A stretch of DNA of 64,000 bases from CAKMZU01 sp965248335 (GTDB taxonomy: Bacteria > Pseudomonadota > Gammaproteobacteria > Pseudomonadales > DT-91). Location: positions 1,302,001 to 1,366,000 of the forward strand of contig CBDFIY010000003.1 in NCBI GenBank assembly GCA_965248335.1, written 5' to 3'. The notes beneath the pieces are model-generated. The model was given only the letters and a program-made list of their open reading frames with translations, was not told the origin of the DNA and did not search any database. Every line of letters starts with the position of its first letter. Position 1 is the first letter of the stretch. Below, in pieces: positions 54,216 to 62,984 of the stretch. The position numbers were made by a program, and so were the translations under genes.

Positions 54216-56396
54216 TTAGAAGCTGTATTTCACGGTAAAGTTAATGGCATCTCTGTCTTGAACCATCATTTGGAATTGATCATCTTGCTCGCCAAAATTA
54301 GTCTTGATGCCGGTGCCAATCTCTAGACCAGACAAGTGGCGGAAGGTAGCACCCGTTGCAAAGGTAACCTGACCATTACGGTAGCCACTGTTAAAGCTTG
54401 CACCTAAAGCGCCGTAGTTAACATACCAAGGTACGATGATATCCCAGCCTTGGAAAACGTTTTGATATTCCCATGACCAGTACATGCTCAATCCTAATCC
54501 GTAAGGGGTATTTTGTACGGCAAGGCGTTTTTTATTGCCAAGGTCTGTAACATCATAGGGGAGTGCGCCAGGCACGTACCAAATTAATGCTTCTGCGGTA
54601 AAGGAAGAGAAATCCCATAAGAAGTTAGGTTCAAATACCATCAAGGTGTTGATGTGCCAGTTAATTACCTGCCAGCGTTTAGGGGTTCTTGGGACGTCGC
54701 CGCCTAGTAAAGGTGCGTTCAATCGGTAGCTGACTTCTGTAGCAACATTGGCGCTGCCAATAACGGTTGAGTAAGTGGCACCAATCATCTGAATGTTATC
54801 GAAATACTTTAAACGGTAGTTGATAGAGCGGACAAAGGTATCTGAGCTAAACCCGAAAGGCGCGAGGAATATGTTGGCTGATGCAACAGCAAATGCTTGA
54901 GCTCCGGCCTTCCCTACGGGGGAGTTTACGAGTTTTTCCAGTGGCTCTAAATACTGGTCGGGCAAGATGCCTTTCAATTTATCTGTATTGTTAACGATGT
55001 TTTTAATGATATCAGTTATTGTGCCATCGTTAGCAGGAATTGTACCAAGGAATCCTAAGAGCGCTGTCAATTGTTTGATGGATAATTTCCAGCCAAGATC
55101 TTCGATACCTTTGAATCCACCCTGAGGCTTTAACGTTTTATCGTATTCTTCTTGGTCCGCAACAGCTAAGAGGAGGTCGATGACGGGTGCCATGGTTTCT
55201 ATGGCATCTATCGGTAGGATGAAGCTAGGAATCTTTTCATGGTAGTTGACAAAATAAAGCCCAGCTTCGTCACCGCTATCTAAAAAGAAATTAAAGGCGA
55301 TGCCATACTGTCCATTGTTACCAGGTTCAATGGTTTTTAAATGATAAGGTGCAAGTAAGTTACAGCGTGAATCTTTTGTATCGTTAGGTCCGCAGGCCTG
55401 AGGTAGGAATTGTAATAGTTCGGCTGATTCGGGTTTGGATAAATCTTTCCCAAAAATTTGTTTTTCGGTGCCGCTTAAAAACATAAAAGTGCTACCGCCA
55501 GCACCAATCGAATCGAATTCGTTATTGTAAGAGCCTGATGGGGCGATGATAACGGGGTTCCACTCGTACTGATAATAGGCTTCTACGTTAACGTAATCAT
55601 TTAATGCCATCTGCCCAAAAATCGCTCCCGTAGGCTGGAAAAGCTCTTTTAAATCAAAGCCAGGCTGATTGATGATGTCTGAGTCTACATGGTTAATCCC
55701 ACTTGATATGCCGCCCCCAGAAAGTAAAGCCTCTCCCCAGCTGATAACTTGGCGCCCAATACGGAACGATAATTCTCTATCGATCATGGGTAAATCCATT
55801 GATCCGTAGAGAAATGCATCGAGAAGTCTGTAGCCTTGTTTGGAATAATTGGCACCTGAGGGGTTAAATTGGCCGACGGCTGCGTTAGCACCGTTATTGT
55901 CACCGAAAATAGGGTTGGCATTATATTCGTGCCATCTAGATGAGTCAGCAGACATACCTGTAGAGCCTGTATAGGCGTAGTCTTGCCATAATTTACCACG
56001 GACAAACATACCCCAGTTGCCAAAGTTAATATCCGCTTCACTTAAGACGCTTAATCGCAAAGAGGTAAAATCCCCTTGCTGAAAGCTGTTGTTGCCGTCA
56101 TTGCTGTTGATGACAAACGCGTTGTCAAGAATTCGTGTTAAGTTGTCCAATTCGCGAAGGGGGACCGTTGAGCCGTTATTAGCTTCGATGTTAGGGCGTT
56201 GGCCTATTACATTGGTACCATCTTTACCTTTTGAAATGGCTAAATTTCGTTTCTCGATACGCATCTGTGCGCCAGCGGTAACCGAGGTATCCCAGTCGAG
56301 GGTGAAATTGTCGAATTCAAAGGAGGCCGCGTGGCTTTTTGAGTTCATTAAAGTCAGCAAGGCAATGGCTGCAACAATAGGCTTATTTTTAAACAC
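54216..56396 (-). CDS. DUF1302-family outer-membrane protein
   Basis: A 726-residue protein with a signal peptide (MFKNKPIVAAIALLTLMNSKSHA-AS) and the DUF1302 start FEFDNFTLDWDTSVTAGAQMR. The rest is beta-rich with alternating polar and hydrophobic strands and aromatic girdles, ending in FTVKYSF, the terminal Phe typical of BAM-inserted barrels. Family members occur in Pseudomonas and marine bacteria, often next to DUF1329 and RND-type exporter genes; those partners are not here. Substrate unknown; hydrophobic compound or lipid export is a family-level guess. Confidence 0.85.
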   Translation of the reverse strand: MFKNKPIVAAIALLTLMNSKSHAASFEFDNFTLDWDTSVTAGAQMRIEKRNLAISKGKDGTNVIGQRPNIEANNGSTVPLRELDNLTRILDNAFVINSNDGNNSFQQGDFTSLRLSVLSEADINFGNWGMFVRGKLWQDYAYTGSTGMSADSSRWHEYNANPIFGDNNGANAAVGQFNPSGANYSKQGYRLLDAFLYGSMDLPMIDRELSFRIGRQVISWGEALLSGGGISSGINHVDSDIINQPGFDLKELFQPTGAIFGQMALNDYVNVEAYYQYEWNPVIIAPSGSYNNEFDSIGAGGSTFMFLSGTEKQIFGKDLSKPESAELLQFLPQACGPNDTKDSRCNLLAPYHLKTIEPGNNGQYGIAFNFFLDSGDEAGLYFVNYHEKIPSFILPIDAIETMAPVIDLLLAVADQEEYDKTLKPQGGFKGIEDLGWKLSIKQLTALLGFLGTIPANDGTITDIIKNIVNNTDKLKGILPDQYLEPLEKLVNSPVGKAGAQAFAVASANIFLAPFGFSSDTFVRSINYRLKYFDNIQMIGATYSTVIGSANVATEVSYRLNAPLLGGDVPRTPKRWQVINWHINTLMVFEPNFLWDFSSFTAEALIWYVPGALPYDVTDLGNKKRLAVQNTPYGLGLSMYWSWEYQNVFQGWDIIVPWYVNYGALGASFNSGYRNGQVTFATGATFRHLSGLEIGTGIKTNFGEQDDQFQMMVQDRDAINFTVKYSF

Positions 56397-56556
56397 GATA
56401 ATAGTTTCCGCTACTTATTATTCTTATTGTTATTTAGATTTCTTATTCTTATACGATAGCTAGATGCCACTTATGATGCTTAAAAGGTATTGATAATGCA
56501 ACCATAAATGGTTTTGCAGTTTGATTATTTGGGGGACCCTGCTAGCAAAAACATGA

Positions 56557-57444
56557 TTACGGGTTGCAGTTCTTTAAAATGAGTAAAAAAGCCCGCGCGG
56601 CGTTAGATATAGTTCTTGATTTATGTTGCAAGATGCCCAGTTCTCGTAAAGGGTTTTTTATATCTAACGATAGGCCTCTAAGGTCTTTGGTTATCATGGT
56701 GCGGGGTAATGCAGAAAAACCAAGCCCGATGCCAGTCATCATACGGATACTCTCTAGCGAGTTTGCTTCAATAACGTGATCCAGTTTTTTGTTACTCAGG
56801 CTTTCTTCGATGATTGAGCGGGTGGCGTTGTTTGCCTTTGGGAGTAGTGCTGTGTAGGCGTTAAAATCTTCGGTGGTAAGTGTACGCTGGTCGTTTAGTG
56901 TTGCGAGCTTGTGATCGCAGCTTACAACGAAGCATAAAGGGTCTTGCCATATGGTGGTGGTTTCGATGTGTTGGGTGATGTCTTTATTCGCTTGGTTGGG
57001 CAGTGTTGCCATGGCGAGCTCTAGTTCGCCATGCTGTACTTTCTCGAACGCTTCGGGGGATTCGACAAACTGCAGGTTAAGCCGCACTTGCGGATAGGTT
57101 TTTGCGAAACACTCGAGTGTTATGGGGAGTCGGTGTAGGCCAATGTGGTGGCTAATGCCAAGGTTGAGTGTGCCGCTCACCTGATCCTCAAGGTTGTTGA
57201 TCGCTGTTTTGCATTCGTCCATAGCGACAAGCAGTTTTTTGGCGTGTCGAAATAAAACTTCGCCGCTGTGCGTGGGGGTGACCGATTTGCCGATGCGATC
57301 AATCAGTTGCGTGGCAAGTTGCTCTTCTAGGTTGGCTAGGCGTTTGGATATAGCTGGCTGCGTGACATGTAATTTGTCGGCCGCTTGGGAGAAAGATTGT
57401 GCTTCGCAGATGGCAATAAAACTTTCAAGTGTGATTTTGTCCAT
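56557..57444 (-). CDS. LysR-family transcriptional regulator
   Basis: A 295-residue regulator starting at the minus-strand ATG at 57444 (MDKITLESFI); an ATG at 57480 would add 12 residues. The N-terminal winged helix-turn-helix is clear (FIAICEAQSFSQAADKLHVTQPAISKRLANLEEQL, residues about 8-42), followed by the two-lobed effector domain. It is divergent from leuC, as in Pseudomonas, so autoregulation and control of leuCDB are likely but unproven. The effector is not evident. Confidence 0.9.
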   Translation of the reverse strand: MDKITLESFIAICEAQSFSQAADKLHVTQPAISKRLANLEEQLATQLIDRIGKSVTPTHSGEVLFRHAKKLLVAMDECKTAINNLEDQVSGTLNLGISHHIGLHRLPITLECFAKTYPQVRLNLQFVESPEAFEKVQHGELELAMATLPNQANKDITQHIETTTIWQDPLCFVVSCDHKLATLNDQRTLTTEDFNAYTALLPKANNATRSIIEESLSNKKLDHVIEANSLESIRMMTGIGLGFSALPRTMITKDLRGLSLDIKNPLRELGILQHKSRTISNAARAFLLILKNCNP

Positions 57445-57561
57445 GGCATTTATTGTATTCCATTTAGTTATCAAAATCATAAAAATAATGAATTTGTTTT
57501 ATTTGATGGTGGTCCGTAGAATCAGTGTAAGAGTGAATGAATGGCAACAGAGAGGTATGTC
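57445..57561. promoter_or_regulatory. LysR-leuC divergent promoter region
   Basis: A very AT-rich 117-bp region. ATAAAA (57479-57484) and TTTTAT (57497-57502) form an interrupted dyad of the T-N11-A kind that LysR proteins bind. AGAGAGG precedes the leuC ATG. Assignment as an operator is by position only. Confidence 0.4.
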
Positions 57562-58983
57562 ATGACAGCGAAAACCTTGTACGACAAACTTTGGGAAAAC
57601 CACGTAGTGAAGCAGCGCGACGATGGTACAGCTCTCATTTATATAGATAAACAATTAATTCATGAGGTTACTTCCCCGCAAGCCTTTGAGGGGTTACGGC
57701 TGGCCGGTAGAAAACCTTGGCGCTTGTCTGGCAGTTTAGCAACGCCGGATCATAATGTGCCAACCACCTCTGCTGAGCGTGCGAAGGGCATTGAAGGGAT
57801 TGTAGATCCTGTATCTAAAACGCAAGTTCAAACTTTAGCCGATAATTGCGACGATTTTAATATTCCCGTGTTTCCGATCAATGACATTCGTCAGGGTATC
57901 GTACACGTTGTCGGGCCAGAGCAAGGTGCAACTTTGCCGGGTATGACCATTGTTTGCGGCGATTCTCATACATCAACACACGGTGCGTTGGGTGCTTTAG
58001 CGCACGGGATTGGCACCTCTGAAGTGGAGCACGTGTTGGCAACTCAGTGTTTGATTCAAAAGAAAATGAAAAACATGCTGATTCGTGTGGATGGTAAGTT
58101 GCAAGCAGGCGTCACAGCAAAGGATGTTGTTTTAGCCATTATTGGCAAAATTGGTACAGCTGGCGGGACGGGGTACGCTATTGAGTTTGCAGGTAGCGTG
58201 ATTAAAGGCTTGTCGATGGAAGGCCGTATGACGGTCTGCAACATGGCGATTGAAGCGGGCGCACGAGCAGGTATGATCGCTGTTGATCAAACCACCCTGG
58301 ATTATGTAAAAGGGCGACCTTTCTCACCTAGGCCTGATCAGTGGGAGCAAGCCGTGACAGCATGGCGTGAACTGGTCTCTGATGAAGGAGCGGTATTTGA
58401 TGCAACCATTGTTTTACAAGGCGAGGATATCAAGCCTCAAGTTACTTGGGGAACATCGCCAGAGATGGTTTTACCGATTGATGCTAAAATCCCAAGCCCT
58501 GATGAGGCTAAAGATGCTGACGAAAAGCTCAGTATCGAACGTGCATTGGAATATATGGGGCTAGAGGCACATCAAGCGATTACGGATATTCCGGTTGATC
58601 GAGTGTTTATTGGTTCTTGCACGAATAGTCGAATAGAAGACTTACGGGCGGCCGCTGATGTGGTGAAAGGTAAGCACGTTGCAAGTTCTGTCAAAGAGGC
58701 TATCGTCGTGCCGGGTTCTGGCTTGGTGCAAAAACAAGCAGAAGACGAAGGGTTAGATAAAATTTTTGAAGCTGCAGGCCTTGAGTGGCGAGAGCCAGGG
58801 TGCTCGATGTGTTTGGCGATGAATGCGGATAAGTTAGGGCAGGGAGAGCATTGTGCATCGACCTCCAATCGTAATTTTGAAGGCCGCCAAGGCTTTGGTG
58901 GGCGCACGCATTTAGTCAGTCCGGCAATGGCTGCTGCTGCGGCAATTAATGGGCATTTTGTTGATATTCGAGAGGTGGCTTAA
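57562..58983 (+). CDS. leuC: 3-isopropylmalate dehydratase large subunit
   Basis: A 473-residue aconitase-family enzyme subunit, isomerising 2- to 3-isopropylmalate in leucine synthesis together with LeuD. The ATG at 57562 gives the standard start MTAKTLYDKLWENHVV. Iron-sulfur ligands: Cys in IGSCTNSRIEDL and the pair in EPGCSMCLAMNAD. Other marks: GDSHTSTHGALGALAHGIGTSEVEHV. The leuD ATG follows one base after the stop codon. Confidence 0.96.
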   Translation: MTAKTLYDKLWENHVVKQRDDGTALIYIDKQLIHEVTSPQAFEGLRLAGRKPWRLSGSLATPDHNVPTTSAERAKGIEGIVDPVSKTQVQTLADNCDDFNIPVFPINDIRQGIVHVVGPEQGATLPGMTIVCGDSHTSTHGALGALAHGIGTSEVEHVLATQCLIQKKMKNMLIRVDGKLQAGVTAKDVVLAIIGKIGTAGGTGYAIEFAGSVIKGLSMEGRMTVCNMAIEAGARAGMIAVDQTTLDYVKGRPFSPRPDQWEQAVTAWRELVSDEGAVFDATIVLQGEDIKPQVTWGTSPEMVLPIDAKIPSPDEAKDADEKLSIERALEYMGLEAHQAITDIPVDRVFIGSCTNSRIEDLRAAADVVKGKHVASSVKEAIVVPGSGLVQKQAEDEGLDKIFEAAGLEWREPGCSMCLAMNADKLGQGEHCASTSNRNFEGRQGFGGRTHLVSPAMAAAAAINGHFVDIREVA

Positions 58984-58984
58984 G

Positions 58985-59623
58985 ATGGAAAAATTTGAAA
59001 TCATAGATGCCTTAGTCGCACCGATGGATCGCGCCAATGTCGATACTGACATGATAATCCCTAAGCAATTTTTAAAATCCATCAAGCGATCAGGCTTTGG
59101 TGTGAATTTATTTGATGAATTACGTTATTTAGATGAGGGGCAGCCGGATAGCGACAATAGTCATCGGCCCTTAAATAAAGATTTCTTTCTTAATTTGCCT
59201 CGTTATCAAGGCGCTGAAATTTTATTGGCTCGTGTAAATTTCGGCTGTGGGTCAAGCCGTGAGCATGCCCCGTGGGCATTGCTAGATTATGGCTTCAGGG
59301 CCATTATTGCACCCTCGTTTGCGGATATCTTTTACAATAACTGCTTTAAAAATGGCATTTTGCCGATCGTGCTGGACGATGCAATTGTTGATCAGTTATT
59401 TGCAGCTTGTGATGCGAAGGATGGCTTTACACTCAAGATCGATTTAATGGCGCAAACGGTAACGACAACTGGCGGTGATGCCTTTAGTTTTGAGGTGGAT
59501 TCATTTAGAAAACATTGCTTGTTGAACGGATTGGATGATATTGGTCTAACCCTTGAAGACGCCGATGCGATTAAAGTATTCGAAGAAAAATACAAACAAC
59601 AATCCCCTTGGCTTTTTACTTAA
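58985..59623 (+). CDS. leuD: 3-isopropylmalate dehydratase small subunit
   Basis: A 212-residue subunit that completes the LeuCD active site. The ATG at 58985 starts just after leuC. Typical blocks are VDTDMIIPKQFLKSIKRSGF and FGCGSSREHAPWALLDYGFRA, the latter the swivelling-domain signature. Length is normal for the Pseudomonas/E. coli type. Confidence 0.95.
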   Translation: MEKFEIIDALVAPMDRANVDTDMIIPKQFLKSIKRSGFGVNLFDELRYLDEGQPDSDNSHRPLNKDFFLNLPRYQGAEILLARVNFGCGSSREHAPWALLDYGFRAIIAPSFADIFYNNCFKNGILPIVLDDAIVDQLFAACDAKDGFTLKIDLMAQTVTTTGGDAFSFEVDSFRKHCLLNGLDDIGLTLEDADAIKVFEEKYKQQSPWLFT

Positions 59624-59646
59624 GCCTTGCGTACGTGGAAAAAACG

Positions 59647-60720
59647 ATGAAAAAAAATGTATTGATGTTGCCTGGCGATGGTATCGGTCCCGAAATCATG
59701 GCGCAGGCTGAGCGTGTGCTGACGCTTGTGAATGAGAAATACAACTTAGCGATTGAGCTTGACCATGCTTTAGTAGGCGGTGCTGCGATAGAGGCAACAG
59801 GGCACCCATTACCTGATGAAACACTAGAAAAAGCCAAAAAAGCGGATGCGATTTTATTGGGTGCAGTAGGTGGCCCTAAATGGGATAAATTGGATATGGC
59901 GCTTCGTCCAGAGAAGGGGTTGTTAGGTATTCGTAAAGCGCTTTCTTTATTTGGTAATTTACGCCCTGCAATGCTTTACCCGCAGCTTGCTGATGCTTCA
60001 ACCTTAAAGCCTGAAGTTGTTTCAGGTCTTGATATTATGATTGTTCGGGAATTAACGGGCGGTATTTATTTCGGTCAGCCACGCGGCATTGATCTTGATG
60101 AAAACGGCGTGCGCCAAGGATTTAATACCTACCGTTATACAGAACCCGAGATTCGCCGTATTGCAAAAGTCGCCTTTGAGATGGCGATGAAACGTAATAA
60201 AAAGCTTTGCTCAGTGGATAAAGCGAATGTTTTAGAGGTCACTGTGTTGTGGCGCGAAATTATGGAAGATGTGGCGAAGAGTTACCCTGAAGTCGAATTG
60301 TCACACATGTATGTCGATAATGCGGCCATGCAATTGGTTCGTGCACCGAAGCAATTCGATGTGGTGGTAACTGGGAATATGTTCGGTGATATTTTATCGG
60401 ATGCAGCTGCGATGCTCACAGGCTCTATTGGTATGTTGCCCTCGGCTTCGTTGAATGAAAAAGGTCAGGGTATGTTTGAGCCATGTCATGGATCAGCGCC
60501 TGATATTGCCGGTGAAAATAAGGCAAACCCTTTAGCGACTATTTTATCCATTGCCATGATGTTGCGTTACAGCTTTGATCGTAATGACGTAGCTGAGATT
60601 ATTGAAAAAGCAGTGAGTGATGTCCTAGATAAAGGCCTAAGAACAGGCGATATTTTTGCCGAAGGGTGTGAGCTTGTCGGCACTGATGCTATGGGCGATG
60701 CAGTTGTCGCTGCCCTGTAA
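59647..60720 (+). CDS. leuB: 3-isopropylmalate dehydrogenase
   Basis: A 357-residue NAD-dependent oxidative decarboxylase producing 2-oxoisocaproate. The ATG at 59647 gives MKKNVLMLPGDGIGPEIM. Substrate and metal residues: RPEKGLLGIRKAL, RELTGGIYFG, DKANVLE, and the Asp cluster in VDNAAMQ and NMFGDILSDAA. NAD specificity is indicated by HGSAPDIAG. Spaced 15 bp from asd. Confidence 0.96.
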   Translation: MKKNVLMLPGDGIGPEIMAQAERVLTLVNEKYNLAIELDHALVGGAAIEATGHPLPDETLEKAKKADAILLGAVGGPKWDKLDMALRPEKGLLGIRKALSLFGNLRPAMLYPQLADASTLKPEVVSGLDIMIVRELTGGIYFGQPRGIDLDENGVRQGFNTYRYTEPEIRRIAKVAFEMAMKRNKKLCSVDKANVLEVTVLWREIMEDVAKSYPEVELSHMYVDNAAMQLVRAPKQFDVVVTGNMFGDILSDAAAMLTGSIGMLPSASLNEKGQGMFEPCHGSAPDIAGENKANPLATILSIAMMLRYSFDRNDVAEIIEKAVSDVLDKGLRTGDIFAEGCELVGTDAMGDAVVAAL

Positions 60721-60735
60721 AGAGAGAATAAAAAT

Positions 60736-61845
60736 ATGATGAAAGTAGGGTTTGTTGGTTGGCGTGGTATGGTGGGCTCTGTATTGATGGAGCGTATGCA
60801 GGCTGAGAATAATTTTGATCGTATCTATGCCAGTTTTTTTACTACATCGAATGTTGGCGGTGCAGGCCCAAGTGTAGGTAACAGCACGCAGCCTTTGTTG
60901 GATGCCTACGATATTGATGCACTAAAAAGTTTTGATGCCATTGTAAGTTGCCAAGGTGGCGATTACACAAATGCCGTTTACCCTCAGTTACGTGAAGCAG
61001 GTTTTGAAGGGTATTGGATTGATGCGGCTTCGGCATTGCGTATGGCTGATGATGCCGTGATTATTCTTGATCCTTTAAACGGCGGGTTGATTCAAGAATC
61101 TCTCGATAAAGGCGTAAAGAATTTTATTGGCGGAAACTGTACGGTTAGCTTGATGCTAATGGCTATTGGTGGCTTGTTTAAAGCCGATTTGGTTGAGTGG
61201 GTTTCTGCAATGACTTACCAAGCGGCCAGTGGTGCTGGTGCCAAAAATATGCGTGAGCTGATTGAGCAGATGGGTTCAATCAAGGCCTCTGTTGCTGAGG
61301 GCTTATCTGATCCGCGTTCATCAATTTTACCCATTGATGCCAGTATTGCTGAGTTATTGCGAAGTGAAGACTTTCCAACGGCAGAGTTTGGTGTACCACT
61401 TGCTGGGAGCGTTTTGCCTTATATCGACAAGCAGCTCGATAATGGACAAAGCAAGGAAGAGTGGAAAGCACAGGTCGAAACCAACAAGATTTTAGGGAAT
61501 GGTCAGTCTGTATCTATTGATGGCACTTGTGTGCGTGTTGGGGCTATGCGTTGTCATTCGCAAGCACTAACCATCAAGCTGAAAAAAGATGTACCGATGG
61601 CAGAGATTGAATCGCTAATTGCTGGCGCGAACGACTGGGTGAAGGTAATCCCTAATGATCGTGATGATACCTTAAGCGAATTGACGCCAACGTCAGTCAC
61701 GGGGAGTTTACATATTCCTGTGGGTCGCTTACGAAAAATGCACATGGGGCCAGAATACCTTAATGCCTTTACGGTAGGCGACCAACTTTTATGGGGCGCG
61801 GCAGAACCTTTGCGCCGTATGCTTGATATTTTAACAGGGCGATAA
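60736..61845 (+). CDS. asd: Aspartate-semialdehyde dehydrogenase
   Basis: A 369-residue NADPH-dependent enzyme of the Lys/Met/Thr/DAP pathway. N-terminal GFVGWRGMVGSVLMERM, the nucleophile Cys135 in GGNCTVSLML, the substrate-binding segment with Gln in TYQAASGAGAKNM and the catalytic His in RVGAMRCHSQA are all visible. Length and motifs match the Gram-negative (E. coli/Pseudomonas) class. It follows leuB closely, probably in one transcript, and precedes its paralogue by 6 bp. Confidence 0.96.
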   Translation: MMKVGFVGWRGMVGSVLMERMQAENNFDRIYASFFTTSNVGGAGPSVGNSTQPLLDAYDIDALKSFDAIVSCQGGDYTNAVYPQLREAGFEGYWIDAASALRMADDAVIILDPLNGGLIQESLDKGVKNFIGGNCTVSLMLMAIGGLFKADLVEWVSAMTYQAASGAGAKNMRELIEQMGSIKASVAEGLSDPRSSILPIDASIAELLRSEDFPTAEFGVPLAGSVLPYIDKQLDNGQSKEEWKAQVETNKILGNGQSVSIDGTCVRVGAMRCHSQALTIKLKKDVPMAEIESLIAGANDWVKVIPNDRDDTLSELTPTSVTGSLHIPVGRLRKMHMGPEYLNAFTVGDQLLWGAAEPLRRMLDILTGR

Positions 61846-61851
61846 AAAACG

Positions 61852-62808
61852 ATGACAGTGCAAATAGGTATTTTAGCGCAAACAGGCATGTTGCTTGATG
61901 AGTTGCTTGAGCAGATAGCGGGCAGTAATTTGCAGGATGCAGTGATTACACTGAGTAATGCAGCGGTAGATCATAAAACTTCAACCGTGCTGCATAAAGG
62001 TCGCCCGCTTGGCTTTAGCTTTATTGATGATTGTGAGTATGATGAATTAGATCTTTTGATCGTGCTAGAAAGCGGCACTGTTGTCGAGGCATATAAAGAG
62101 AAGCTTCATAGGGCGACTTGCCCGATCATTGGTATGAGTAAGAGCTTACGTATTTTATCGCCAGAAACGTTTACAGGGGAAATACCACAGTCGACCGTCA
62201 TCGGTGTATTAGAGCCTGCTGCAACTGCCTTGTTGCAAGTGTTGCCGGATAAAAAACTGGAGGCTTTGGATTGTAAAGTGCTTTGCTCGGCCGAACTCTT
62301 TGGGCTGGCTGGGATTCAAGAGCTGGCGGCTCAAACAGCAAAACTTCTGAATGTGCAACCCGTTGAAAATAAGGTGTTTAGCAAACAGTTGCCCTTTAAC
62401 TTTTTCCCTATTGCTGAAAATCAATTTGGCAGAGATCTTGAGGCAGCGCTTAAGGCGCAGCTGCATGTTGCTTTTGATATCAGTGACGTGAGCATTGAAG
62501 GTGTGCAGATGCCCGTGTTTCATGGTCAAACTGTGCTAGTGTCGGCCATCTTTGCGGATGAAGTCGATTTGCCGATCATGATAGAAGCTTGGCAAGGCAG
62601 TGAGCGCATTCAATATACGAATAACACGAGCGCTGTCTCTCATCTTGCGTTAACCGAAACGGATATGTCGATGGTTGTATCTCAAGCAAAAGTGAGTGAT
62701 CACGACGCCTACCGCCTTGATTTTTGGCTGATATTAGATGAGAACCCCGTAGTCGTCCGCGAAAGTTTGATACCCTTATCAGAATTGTTGCTAAAAAATT
62801 CTTTATAA
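61852..62808 (+). CDS. usg: Asd-like USG-1 family protein without catalytic cysteine
   Basis: A 318-residue paralogue of Asd with the same overall fold but a degraded start (QIGILAQTGMLLDELLEQI instead of GxxGxVG) and no nucleophile: where Asd has GGNCT, this reads LEPAATALL (about residues 120-128). It therefore cannot be a dehydrogenase by the known mechanism. Proteins of this type (USG-1) are found between asd and fimV or truA in gammaproteobacteria; function unknown. Confidence 0.85.
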   Translation: MTVQIGILAQTGMLLDELLEQIAGSNLQDAVITLSNAAVDHKTSTVLHKGRPLGFSFIDDCEYDELDLLIVLESGTVVEAYKEKLHRATCPIIGMSKSLRILSPETFTGEIPQSTVIGVLEPAATALLQVLPDKKLEALDCKVLCSAELFGLAGIQELAAQTAKLLNVQPVENKVFSKQLPFNFFPIAENQFGRDLEAALKAQLHVAFDISDVSIEGVQMPVFHGQTVLVSAIFADEVDLPIMIEAWQGSERIQYTNNTSAVSHLALTETDMSMVVSQAKVSDHDAYRLDFWLILDENPVVVRESLIPLSELLLKNSL

Positions 62809-62984
62809 TGAATACTTAGTTCATAACGTTGAGAAGCTAAGTTTTAGTAACTTTAACTTAGCTAGATAATAATTATAATAAAGCAAGTTCTCGACTGCAC
62901 CCTGCCACCGGTTTGGGTGCCATTAATAAAAGAGCAACGGAAATCTCCGCGACGAGTTTGCTCAATACATTTAAGGTAGGGTAT

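Noticed and set aside
62897..62920. GCACCC/GGGTGC hairpin before fimV as a riboswitch
   Set aside because: A single 6-bp stem with a 12-base loop and no conserved aptamer elements; could be a weak terminator after usg but lacks a T-run.
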